The notes beneath the pieces are model-generated. The model searched no databases and was not told the DNA's origin. It worked only from the letters and a program-made list of their open reading frames with translations. Shown here in pieces: positions 23,265-30,472 of a stretch of DNA of 33,374 nucleotides. The stretch covers positions 1-33,374 of the forward strand of contig JABFYB010000009.1 in NCBI GenBank assembly GCA_013361475.1, in the 5' to 3' direction. The stretch's first letter is position 1; the number at the start of each line of letters is the position of its first letter. The position numbers were made by a program, and so were the translations under genes. This DNA is from Hamadaea sp. Lineage in GTDB: Bacteria > Actinomycetota > Actinomycetes > Mycobacteriales > Micromonosporaceae.

Positions 23265-23362
23265 CGGCCGCTATTTGGCCCCTGGCGGCGTTGCTCGTCC
23301 CCTTGTTGCCCCGAGGCAACGGCGGGGACGTGCGCCTTGCCAGGAACCAAATATCAGCCGCT
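23263..23362. terminator. 100-nt near-perfect long hairpin
   Basis: The arms pair in blocks: AGCGGC/GCCGCT, ATTTGG/CCAAAT, CCTGGC/GCCAGG, GGCG/CGCC, CGTCCCC/GGGGACG and GTTGCC/GGCAAC around the loop CCGA. The hairpin overlaps the stop codon of the membrane peptide. It may end that transcript, stabilise it, or be a mobile palindromic element. No T-tract follows. Confidence 0.6.
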
Positions 23363-23430
23363 CTCGTCGCCGGCCGACAGTCATTCAATAGAAGGACCGG
23401 GGTCGGCCGCCGCGGTCGCAGCCATGGGGT

Positions 23431-23484
23431 AGATCACGGTTATGCATGCTTCTCGTCGCTGGGAAGCATGCATAACCGTGATCT
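23431..23484. repeat. 54-nt palindrome with 22-bp perfect arms
   Basis: Perfect arms of 22 bp start AGATCACGGTTATGC and continue through ATGCTTC, separated by a 10-nt loop TCGTCGCTGG. It is AT-richer than its surroundings. It lies between the small-ORF region and the convergent vWA gene, so it could terminate either. The edges carry GATC like other elements in this window. Confidence 0.8.
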
Positions 23485-23536
23485 GCAGCAATCGGCGCAT
23501 GGCGCAAGGGGCGCAGTCCGCAAAGCCGGCGCGAGG

Positions 23537-24487
23537 TTAGGGGAGGCGGGAGCCCCAGAGGAGGGACAGGCCGGCGGCGGTGAGGCCGAAGAGCAGGGCT
23601 GCCGCGGCGGCCCAGGCGGTGACTTCGCGAGATTGCTTGCGGTGGCCGACGGACGAGCCGAGGTCTTCGTAGACCTGCTTGAGTTCGCCGGCGCTCGCCG
23701 CCTCGGCGAAGTAGCCGCCGGTCGACTCGGCGAGCTGGGCGAGCGCTTCGCGGTCGACCGGAACGCGTTGCGGCATACCGCCGATGTCGACCATGCCGTC
23801 GTCGGTGCCGAAGGCGATCGTGGAGACCGGCACGTTGGCCTCGGTCGCCGCGGCGGCCGCGTCCTCCACCGGCCGGCCCGCGGTGCGATAGCCGTCGGAC
23901 AGGAGCAGGATCCGCGCCGGCGGTGCGCCCTGCACCCCGTCCGGCGGGACAGTGCGGATCGCGTCCAGCGCGGTGAAGACCGCCTCCCCGGTCGCGGTCG
24001 CCTCGTCGAGCTGCAGGCTCTGGATCGCGTTCACCACCTGCTCACGGTCCTTGCCCGGGGAGACCAGCACGTTCGCGGACTTCGCGAAGGACACCACCCC
24101 CAAGTTGTACGCGGCCGGCACCTCGCGCGCGAAGCTGATGGCGGCGTCCTGGGCGGCCTGGATCCGCGAGGGCTGGACGTCCTTGGCCTCCATCGACAGC
24201 GACACGTCGATGGCGAGGACGATGGTCGCCCGTTCCAGCGGCACCTGCATGGCCAGTGCCGGCCGGGCGGTCGCCAGGGCCAGGGTGAGCAGGCACAGCA
24301 GGAGCGCCCCGGCGGTGATGTGGCGCTTGTAGCCGATTCCCTTGGGCGCCAAGGTCTTCAGTAGGTCTACATTGGAGAATCGGACCGCGTTGACGCGCTT
24401 GCGGTGCTGCCGGTAGACGTACCCCGCCGCGACGGCCACCACGGGCAACAGGAACAGCAGCGCCCACGGCTGCAGGAAACTCACCAT
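23537..24487 (-). CDS. vWA-domain membrane protein (BatA-like)
   Basis: A 316-residue membrane protein with two N-terminal hydrophobic segments (about 5-24 and 58-78), a von Willebrand A domain on the outer face (about 88-270), and a C-terminal membrane segment (about 288-312). The metal-ion site is intact: DVSLSM (D-x-S-x-S), a Thr in TATGEA, and LLLSDGYR. Relatives work with MoxR ATPases and DUF58 proteins as metal-dependent adhesion or assembly factors. ATG start. It is the third gene of the moxR-DUF58-vWA operon, 16 bp after the DUF58 gene. Confidence 0.9.
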   Translation of the reverse strand: MVSFLQPWALLFLLPVVAVAAGYVYRQHRKRVNAVRFSNVDLLKTLAPKGIGYKRHITAGALLLCLLTLALATARPALAMQVPLERATIVLAIDVSLSMEAKDVQPSRIQAAQDAAISFAREVPAAYNLGVVSFAKSANVLVSPGKDREQVVNAIQSLQLDEATATGEAVFTALDAIRTVPPDGVQGAPPARILLLSDGYRTAGRPVEDAAAAATEANVPVSTIAFGTDDGMVDIGGMPQRVPVDREALAQLAESTGGYFAEAASAGELKQVYEDLGSSVGHRKQSREVTAWAAAAALLFGLTAAGLSLLWGSRLP

Positions 24488-24503
24488 GTAGCCACCCCGC
24501 TCC

Positions 24504-25403
24504 TCACCGAACCTCGGCTCGCCGGTTGTGCCGGTGCCGCCGAGCCGCGACGAAGTTCACGATGTCCAGCAGCCAGTCGCGGTCGGTGCCCAGCCGCAGG
24601 TGCGCCGCGCCCGCCGAGCGGAGCGCCCCGGCGACCTCAGCCCGCTGCCGCGCCGCCGCCTCGGCGTACGCCCCGGCCAGGCGTTCGGTCACGTCGACCT
24701 CGTGCACCTGACCGCTCTCCGGGTCGGCCACCTCCATCACACCGACGGCCGGCAGTTCCAGCTCACGTGGGTCGACGACCTCGACGGCGAGGATGTCGTG
24801 GCGTACCGCCAGCCGGGAGAGCGGCCGCTGCCAGGACGGGGCGTCGCCGAGGAAGTCGGAGATGATCACGACCAGCCCGCGGCGCCGGGGCGGCCGCAGC
24901 AGCCCGTCGAACAACTGCCCCAGGTCGGCCCGGCCCGGACGCATCTCCAGCCCGGCGATCGCGTGCATGAGCGACTGCGCGCCACGACGGCCGCCCCGGG
25001 CGGGAATGCGGCGTACGCCGTCACCCGTGCAGACCAAGGCGCCCGCGCGGTTGCCGCCGCGCACCGTCAGGTGGGTCATGGCGGCCGCGGCGGCCAGCGC
25101 CACGTCCCACTTGCGCATCCGGGCGGTCCCGAAGTCCAGGCTCGCCGACGCGTCGATCGCCAGCCACGTCTCCAGCTCCCGGTCCGCCTCGGTCAGCCGC
25201 ACGTGGGGCACGGTGGTACGCGCGGTGACCGGCCAGTCCATGCGGCGTACGTCGTCGCCGGGGCGGTATTCGCGGGACTCCCCCGCCTCGCTGCCCGGAC
25301 CGGGGATCAGCCCGAGATAGTCGCCCTGGAGCAGGCCGTCGAGCCGGCGGGTCACCTGCAGATGCAGGCGCGCCAGCACGGCGGCTTGGGATGGGGAGAT
25401 CAC
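24504..25403 (-). CDS. DUF58 domain-containing protein
   Basis: A 299-residue soluble protein with the DUF58 signature (GESREYRPGDDVRRMDWPVTAR near 41-62, given in two parts: GESREYRPGDD and VRRMDW) and a vWA-like fold after it, including DASAS in AIDASASLDFG (a D-x-S-x-S metal site) and IISDFLGDAP. The GTG start overlaps the moxR stop (GTGA), so translation is coupled. Function in partnership with the MoxR ATPase is a family inference; the specific client is not known. Confidence 0.9.
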   Translation of the reverse strand: MISPSQAAVLARLHLQVTRRLDGLLQGDYLGLIPGPGSEAGESREYRPGDDVRRMDWPVTARTTVPHVRLTEADRELETWLAIDASASLDFGTARMRKWDVALAAAAAMTHLTVRGGNRAGALVCTGDGVRRIPARGGRRGAQSLMHAIAGLEMRPGRADLGQLFDGLLRPPRRRGLVVIISDFLGDAPSWQRPLSRLAVRHDILAVEVVDPRELELPAVGVMEVADPESGQVHEVDVTERLAGAYAEAAARQRAEVAGALRSAGAAHLRLGTDRDWLLDIVNFVAARRHRHNRRAEVR

Positions 25404-26521
25404 CGTCGGTCGGCCTGCTGCCGGGGCGCCACGGTGGGCAGCGGAACAGTTTCCAGGATGCGGCCGACGATGTGGTCCGGCGGGACGTCGTCGGCGAGCG
25501 CGTCGTAGCTGAGGACGAGGCGGTGCCGCAGGATGTCCGGGGTCAACTCCTGGATGTCCTGTGGCAGCACGTAGTCCCGCCCCCGCAGCAGGGCCAGCGC
25601 CCGCGCCGCCCGGACCAGCCCGAGCGAGGCCCGTGGGCTCGCGCCGTACTGGATCAGCTGCGCGACGTCCTCCATGCCGTGCTCGGCCGGCGCCCGGGTC
25701 GCCGTGACGAGGCGTACGGCGTAGTCGACGAGCGCGTTGTGGACGAAGACGTGGTCGGCCCGGGTCTGCAGCCCGATCAGGTCGACGGGGGTCAGCACCT
25801 GCGTCGCCGACGGCGCGCCCACCCCCATCCGGTAGACGATCTCGCGCTCCTCGAGGTCCGACGGATACCCGACCAGCACCTTCAGCAGGAACCGGTCGCG
25901 CTGCGCCTCCGGGAGCGGGTAGACGCCCTCCTGCTCGATCGGGTTCTGGGTGGCCATGACGAGGAACGGATTGGGCACGTCGTGCCGGGCGCCACCGAGC
26001 GAGACGTGCCGCTCGGCCATGACCTCCAGCAGTGCCGACTGGACTTTGGCGGGTGCTCGGTTGATCTCGTCGGCGAGCAGGAAGTTCACGAACACCGGGC
26101 CGAGTTCCACGTCGAAGGACTCGGTGGACTGCCGGTAGATCCGGGTGCCGACGATGTCGGCCGGGACGAGGTCGGGCGTGAACTGGATGCGCGCGAAGGT
26201 CCCCCCGACGGTCGCGGCGAGCGTCTCCACCGCGAGCGTCTTCGCCACCCCCGGTACGCCCTCCAGCAGGCAGTGACCACGGGCCAGCAACGCCACGAAC
26301 ATGCGCTCGAGCAGCAGGTCCTGCCCGACGATCACCTTCTTGACCTCGAAGAGGGCCCGTTCGAGCAGCGACGCGTCCTGGGCCGGCGGGATCGGGCGCC
26401 CGTCGAGCGCGAGCGAGCCGTCGAGGACGACGGGTCCGCCGGTCGCCTCAGATGTGCCGTTTTCGGCGACGAGCACGCTCTCGGCGAGGTCGAGCTCGGA
26501 GCCGAGACTCTTTTCCGTCAC
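25400..26521 (-). CDS. MoxR-family AAA+ ATPase
   Basis: A 373-residue AAA+ ATPase of the MoxR type. It has a modified Walker A (GVPGVAKT), Walker B (LLADEINRAP), sensor 1 (MATQNPIEQEG) and the family's lid domain. The first 45 residues are a variable acidic extension. GTG start with GGAGG 6 nt upstream. It heads the moxR-DUF58-vWA operon, in which the ATPase is thought to act as a chaperone for vWA partners. Two AGAGTGAC repeats upstream may be regulatory. Confidence 0.92.
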   Translation of the reverse strand: MTEKSLGSELDLAESVLVAENGTSEATGGPVVLDGSLALDGRPIPPAQDASLLERALFEVKKVIVGQDLLLERMFVALLARGHCLLEGVPGVAKTLAVETLAATVGGTFARIQFTPDLVPADIVGTRIYRQSTESFDVELGPVFVNFLLADEINRAPAKVQSALLEVMAERHVSLGGARHDVPNPFLVMATQNPIEQEGVYPLPEAQRDRFLLKVLVGYPSDLEEREIVYRMGVGAPSATQVLTPVDLIGLQTRADHVFVHNALVDYAVRLVTATRAPAEHGMEDVAQLIQYGASPRASLGLVRAARALALLRGRDYVLPQDIQELTPDILRHRLVLSYDALADDVPPDHIVGRILETVPLPTVAPRQQADRR

Positions 26522-26534
26522 TGTTCGCCTCCAG

Positions 26535-26565
26535 AGAGTGACGCGCCTACCCGCATAAGAGTGAC
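26535..26565. promoter_or_regulatory. Two direct AGAGTGAC repeats upstream of moxR
   Basis: AGAGTGAC occurs at 26535-26542 and 26558-26565, 23 bp apart, in the AT-richer leader just upstream of the moxR start. On the minus strand each reads GTCACTCT. The spacing is about two helical turns, suitable for one protein or a dimer. Chance is possible. Confidence 0.25.
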
Positions 26566-26673
26566 ATAAGCGAACAATTGCCACCAGGACCGCCGCGCGG
26601 GGGCACCGAACGGCGATCGCGTCCGGCCGATCGGGCACATCGCGGGACTGGACACGCACCCCGGGAATGTGGT

Positions 26674-26719
26674 TAGTATTTCCGCGTCGCCGGACGACTT
26701 CCCCCGTGGTCGTCCGGCG
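26674..26719 (+). promoter_or_regulatory. Promoter -10 and hairpin before the small Cys/His gene
   Basis: TAGTAT (26674-26679) is a good -10 element. Beginning 9 nt later, an 11-bp perfect stem (CGCCGGACGAC with GTCGTCCGGCG, 26688-26719) is followed by CTTTATCTCT and then the ATG. The transcript leader would be little more than this hairpin, so it may act as an attenuator or 5' stabiliser. Confidence 0.5.
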
Positions 26720-26735
26720 CTTTATCTCTACTGCT

Positions 26736-26945
26736 ATGACTACTCATTCCAGCGATCAGCCGGATCGCATCTGCTCCGCCAAGGGCTGCCGAGAGGTCGC
26801 GGCCTACGCGTTGAGCTGGAACAACCCCAAGCTACACGAGCCCGAGCGGCGAAAAGTGTGGTTGGCCTGCTCCGCACACCGCGATTCGCTGGCGGCGTTC
26901 CTCGACGCCCGCGGCTTCCTGCGTGGCGTCGACCCGCTCGCGTAG
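26736..26945 (+). CDS. Small 69-residue Cys/His protein (zinc-ribbon-like)
   Basis: A 69-residue soluble protein with a likely metal site: CSAKGC (C13, C18) paired with ACSAHR (C45, H48), separated by a Trp/Lys-rich stretch. The spacing C-x4-C and C-x2-H suits a zinc ribbon. The ATG has no clear ribosome site and lies 16 nt after a hairpin. Its stop is 4 bp before the next gene's GTG, so it probably heads the PH-domain operon. I do not recognise a function. Confidence 0.75.
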   Translation: MTTHSSDQPDRICSAKGCREVAAYALSWNNPKLHEPERRKVWLACSAHRDSLAAFLDARGFLRGVDPLA

Positions 26946-26949
26946 ATTC

Positions 26950-27459
26950 GTGACCGTGACGCAACCCGTGGCCGACGCCCTCCAGCCCTGGCCCGACACG
27001 GTCGACTGGCATCCCGTCTCCCCGCGCCTGGCCACGCTCCAACGCGTCGAGGTGCTGCTCGGCCTCCTCGTGCCGCTGGCCGCGGCGATCGCCGCCTATG
27101 TGATCTGGCAGTGGGTCTGGGCGCTGGTCATCGGCGGCGTGCTCGTCGTGGCGACGCTGATCCGCGTCGTGCTGATCGGGCGCAGCGTGCGCTCCTGGGG
27201 GTACGCGGAACGCGACGACGACCTCCTCGTCCGGCACGGCCGGATCGTGCGGCACCTGAGCATCGTCCCGTACGCCCGGATGCAGTTCGTCGACGTGAGC
27301 GCGGGACCGCTGGAACGCCTCTTCGGGTTGGCCACGGTTCAGTTGCACACCGCCGCCGCGGCCAGCGACGCCCGGGTGCCGGGCCTGGTCCCGGCGGAGG
27401 CGGCCCGGCTCCGTGACCGCTTGACGGCGCTGGGCGAGATCCGGAAGGAAGGGCTGTGA
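26950..27459 (+). CDS. PH-domain membrane protein, YdbS-like
   Basis: A 169-residue membrane protein of the bacterial PH domain (DUF304/bPH) family. Two hydrophobic segments (about 37-75) are followed by a single PH-like domain (about 85-160, with LVRHGRIVRHLSIVPYARMQ and LERLFGLATVQLHTA). GTG start, without a convincing ribosome site; a second GTG two codons later is equally possible. Its stop overlaps the start of the following larger PH-domain gene (GTGA). The pair matches the ydbS-ydbT arrangement of Bacillus. Confidence 0.85.
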   Translation: MTVTQPVADALQPWPDTVDWHPVSPRLATLQRVEVLLGLLVPLAAAIAAYVIWQWVWALVIGGVLVVATLIRVVLIGRSVRSWGYAERDDDLLVRHGRIVRHLSIVPYARMQFVDVSAGPLERLFGLATVQLHTAAAASDARVPGLVPAEAARLRDRLTALGEIRKEGL

Positions 27460-28766
27460 CGGACCTGCCGCGGCGCAGGCTGCACCCGCTCTCGCCGTTC
27501 CTGCACAGCATCCGTCAACTCGTCGCGCTCGTCGCCCTCATCTCCTGGCAGGGCTTCGCCAACCTCGGCGTCGCCCGCTTCCTCGGCGTCGTCGTGCTGA
27601 TCCTGATCGGCGCCGTCGTCTACTCCGTGATCACCTGGCGGTTCACCGGCTACGAGGTCACCGGCCGGGAGCTGCGGATCTACGAGGGCACCTTCTCCCG
27701 CCGCGTACGCACGATCCCGCTGGAACGGCTGCAGTCGGTGGAGGTCGTCCGGCCGTTCCTCGCGCAGCTGACCGGGCTCGCCGAACTCCGCCTCGAAGTG
27801 GTCGGCGGTGGCAAGGCGGAAGCCCCGCTGGCCTACTTGACCGTCGCCGAAGCCGGCTCTCTGCGTACTCATCTGCTGGAGCTGGCGCAGGGCGGCTCGG
27901 TGGTGCACGCGGAGAGCGAGCCGCGCGGACCGGAGCCGGTCCTGTACGCCGCCCGCGACGAGGACCTGCTGCTGAGTCAGGCGATGACCCCCGAGGTGAT
28001 CTTCCTGCCGATCGCCGCCGCGTTCGTCGTCGTGCAGTTCGCGCTGGCCGGAAGCTTCGGCTTCATCGCGATCGCGAGCATGCTCACCGCGTTGGTCGGC
28101 GTCCTGGTCCGCCCGGTACGCCGAGTGACCCGCAACTGGCGGTGCACGCTGACCGAACGCGAGACGCGCCTGCACATCCGGCGGGGCCTGACCGAGACCC
28201 ACAGTCAGACCGTTCCGGTGCAGCGCGTGCAGGCGGTGACCGTCACGTGGCCGTTGATCTGGCGGCCGAAACGCTGGCTGAAGGCCACTGTGGACATCGC
28301 GGCCCAGGGTTCGCAGGGCGCCGACCCGGACGACCACGAGGCGACGACGCTGCTGCCGGTGGCCACGTTGGACGAGGCGCGGGCGGTCGTGCCGTGGCTG
28401 CTTCCCCGGGTCGACGGCGACCTCGCGCCGGTGGACATCGCGGCGCTGCCGCTCACCGGAGTCCCTGACCGAGCGGTGTGGCTCGCGCCGCTGGCCCGCA
28501 GGGTGCTCGTGGCCGGCGTGACGCCACACGTCTTCGCGAGCGTCGACGGCCTGCTGACCCGGCGGCTCCGCCTCGTGCCGTACGCCCGCATCCAGTCCGT
28601 CCGGGTGCGGCAGGGGCCGCTGCAGCGACGCCTGGGACTGGCCACTGTGCACGTGGACGTCGCCGGCGCTCCCCCGGCCTCCGCGCCGGAGCGCGACCTC
28701 GCCGAGGCCTACGAACTGGCCCGGGAACTGACCGTCCGGGCCCGCGCCGCCCGCACGGCGCTGTAG
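27456..28766 (+). CDS. Multi-PH-domain membrane protein, YdbT-like
   Basis: A 436-residue membrane protein with repeated bacterial PH domains. Hydrophobic segments lie near 20-60 and 185-225. Three PH-like units can be traced: one starting EVTGRELRIYEGTFSRR, one around RETRLHIRRGLTETHSQTVP, and one around LLTRRLRLVPYARIQSVR with QRRLGLATVHVDV. GTG start with GGAAGG closely upstream, overlapping the YdbS-like stop. In Bacillus, YdbST is linked to resistance to extracellular antimicrobial agents; transferring that role here is inference. Confidence 0.87.
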   Translation: MTDLPRRRLHPLSPFLHSIRQLVALVALISWQGFANLGVARFLGVVVLILIGAVVYSVITWRFTGYEVTGRELRIYEGTFSRRVRTIPLERLQSVEVVRPFLAQLTGLAELRLEVVGGGKAEAPLAYLTVAEAGSLRTHLLELAQGGSVVHAESEPRGPEPVLYAARDEDLLLSQAMTPEVIFLPIAAAFVVVQFALAGSFGFIAIASMLTALVGVLVRPVRRVTRNWRCTLTERETRLHIRRGLTETHSQTVPVQRVQAVTVTWPLIWRPKRWLKATVDIAAQGSQGADPDDHEATTLLPVATLDEARAVVPWLLPRVDGDLAPVDIAALPLTGVPDRAVWLAPLARRVLVAGVTPHVFASVDGLLTRRLRLVPYARIQSVRVRQGPLQRRLGLATVHVDVAGAPPASAPERDLAEAYELARELTVRARAARTAL

Positions 28767-28825
28767 CCACCGGGCTTGGCGCCGGGCCGACCCACGGCCG
28801 TTTAGCGCTGGATCCGTTGAGCGCT

Positions 28826-28880
28826 GGATCAGGGTTATCGGTCGAATCTTGGTCCATGATTCGACCCAGATCCCTGATCT
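28826..28880. repeat. 55-nt palindromic element, copy 2
   Basis: The same design as the element at 12939-12993: outer GATCAGGG/CCCTGATC and inner GGTCGAATC/GATTCGACC (perfect 9 bp). It lies between convergent genes. Two GCGCTGGATC sequences precede it in tandem. Differences from copy 1 leave most of the stem intact. Confidence 0.8.
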
Positions 28881-28926
28881 CGTGGAAACGCTCGGCAACC
28901 CTCGTCGAGGCCCCCGACGGCGGGGC

Positions 28927-29655
28927 TCAGGCGTCGAAAGCGCGCTTCAGCAGCTTGAGCAGTTCGTGCCCGTCGGCGACGACCGCGTCCGGCTCGGCCT
29001 GCCAGCGGTCGTTGGTCCAGGATCGGCTCGGCCGCAGGATCGCCGCGCCGACGCCGGCCCGGCGGCCGCACTCGATGTCGCGGCTGAGCGAGTCGCCGAC
29101 GAACCAGCACTGGTCGGCGGGCACGTCAAGGGTCAGCGTGGCGGCCCGAATCATCTGCGGATTGGGCTTGAAGACGCCGGCCTCGTCACTGTAGATCTGC
29201 GCGGCGAACGCCCCGGTCAACCCGGCGCGTTCGAGGAACTCCCGATAGGCCTGGCCGCTGCGGGTGTTGCTGACGATCGCGACCGGCAGACCGCGGCCGA
29301 CGGTGTATTCCAGCAGCTCGGTCATCCCTTCGACGACCGCCCAGTTCCGCCGGGCCCAGGCGCTGGTCAGTTCGTCGGCCCAGCCGACCACGATCTCACG
29401 GGGCTGCTCGGGCCAGTCCTTGGCGACGAACTCCGCCCAGAGCTGGATGTGGGTCAGCTCGGGATTCTCCGGAACGGCACGCCATTCGTCCCGGGCGGCC
29501 TCGGCCGCGGCCAGGTCGGCCACGATCCGCTCCAGCGGCAGGGAGCGGCCGATCAGCTCGAACACCCGCGTCGGGAAGCCGGCGTCAGCGGTGTCGTCGA
29601 CGGCCTCGGCCACGACGCCACCGAAGTCGAGGAGAAGGGCACGCGGGGGGAGCAT
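28927..29655 (-). CDS. HAD-IA family hydrolase-like protein
   Basis: A 242-residue HAD protein with a C1 helical cap. Motif I is LDFGGVV, with Gly in place of the usual second Asp. Motif II is IVSNTRSG, the Lys is in FKPNPQM, and motif IV is GDSLSRDIE. The missing Asp acid/base suggests altered chemistry, though DFGGV variants are frequent in some HAD subgroups. ATG start with AGGA 7 nt upstream. It is monocistronic, convergent with the PH-domain operon. Substrate unknown. Confidence 0.87.
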   Translation of the reverse strand: MLPPRALLLDFGGVVAEAVDDTADAGFPTRVFELIGRSLPLERIVADLAAAEAARDEWRAVPENPELTHIQLWAEFVAKDWPEQPREIVVGWADELTSAWARRNWAVVEGMTELLEYTVGRGLPVAIVSNTRSGQAYREFLERAGLTGAFAAQIYSDEAGVFKPNPQMIRAATLTLDVPADQCWFVGDSLSRDIECGRRAGVGAAILRPSRSWTNDRWQAEPDAVVADGHELLKLLKRAFDA

Positions 29656-29712
29656 GGCTCAATCCTGCCATTGCCACCCGCCATCAGGGCAGGTGGTCAC
29701 GTTGCGGATTCG

Positions 29713-30039
29713 TCACTGCTCCGACTTTTCCGGCGCGATCAGGTCGGCGTACTCCGGATGGGTGTCGAGGTAATCCGCGACGAACGGACAGATCGGACGA
29801 ACCTGCGCGCCCGCCTCCCGAGCCGCGGCCAACGCGGCCCGCGTGATCTCCGCCGCCACCCCACGACCCCGGTACGCCGGGAACGTGAACACGTGATTGA
29901 ACGCCCACACCCCGTCAAACCGGTGGTATTCAAGGTATCCAGCCAGGTCACCCCGGCTGTCGGCCTCGCCGGGACGGTCCTCCCAACGGCCTTCGAAGCG
30001 GGCGAGTTCCGGGACGTCATTCACGATCACGCCCCCCAT
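29713..30039 (-). CDS. Small GNAT acetyltransferase (YjdJ-like)
   Basis: A 108-residue protein of the short Acetyltransf_CG type. It has the reduced GNAT core: LEYHRFDGVWAFNHVFTFP, the acetyl-CoA loop YRGRGVAAEI and the terminal PICPFVADYLDTHPEY typical of the group. ATG start with AAAGG 8 nt upstream; an in-frame GTG three codons later is a weaker alternative. A much longer in-frame extension is unsupported because it overlaps the divergent GlsB-like gene. Substrate unknown. Confidence 0.87.
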   Translation of the reverse strand: MGGVIVNDVPELARFEGRWEDRPGEADSRGDLAGYLEYHRFDGVWAFNHVFTFPAYRGRGVAAEITRAALAAAREAGAQVRPICPFVADYLDTHPEYADLIAPEKSEQ

Positions 30040-30136
30040 CCTGCCAACCTTTCCCCGACCCTGACCAGACGTGGTGTTTCGTGAATGCCGAAGCGGGGAA
30101 GCTCTTAGGGCATCAACCCTGTTTGAGGAGGGGACC

Positions 30137-30409
30137 ATGACCGTAACCGGCATCATCTCGGCGATCATCGTCGGTCTGATCATCGGTGCGCTGGGCCGGC
30201 TGGTGGTGCCGGGCCCGCAGTCGATTCCCATCTGGCTGACCATCGTCGTCGGCATCGTCGCCGCCCTGATCGGCACGGCGATCGCCCGCGCGGCGGGCTG
30301 GGCCACCACGGACGGCGTCGACTGGCTGGAGATCATCATCCAAGTCGTCCTCGCGGCGATCGGGGTGGTGCTCGTCGGCGGAGCCATGGGCCGACGAAGC
30401 GTCGGCTGA
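30137..30409 (+). CDS. GlsB/YeaQ/YmgE-family small membrane protein
   Basis: A 90-residue membrane protein of the transglycosylase-associated family, often stress-linked. Three hydrophobic segments (about 4-24, 31-52, 66-85) are separated by short loops; GLIIGALGRLVVPGPQ is the family signature. ATG with GGAGGGG close upstream. It stands alone, divergent from the small GNAT gene and ended by a strong palindrome. No enzymatic motif is present; the transglycosylase label is historical. Confidence 0.9.
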   Translation: MTVTGIISAIIVGLIIGALGRLVVPGPQSIPIWLTIVVGIVAALIGTAIARAAGWATTDGVDWLEIIIQVVLAAIGVVLVGGAMGRRSVG

Positions 30410-30435
30410 CCAACCCCCTGCCCCCGTTCGACGCG

Positions 30436-30462
30436 GCGCCCCGGCCCTGGTGGCCGGGGCGC
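30436..30462. terminator. Hairpin between GlsB-like and TRIC genes
   Basis: An 11-bp perfect GC stem (GCGCCCCGGCC with GGCCGGGGCGC) with loop CTGGT, 26 bp after the GlsB-like stop and 10 bp before the convergent TRIC gene end. A bidirectional terminator is likely. Confidence 0.8.
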
Positions 30463-30472
30463 TTCGCCGTCC

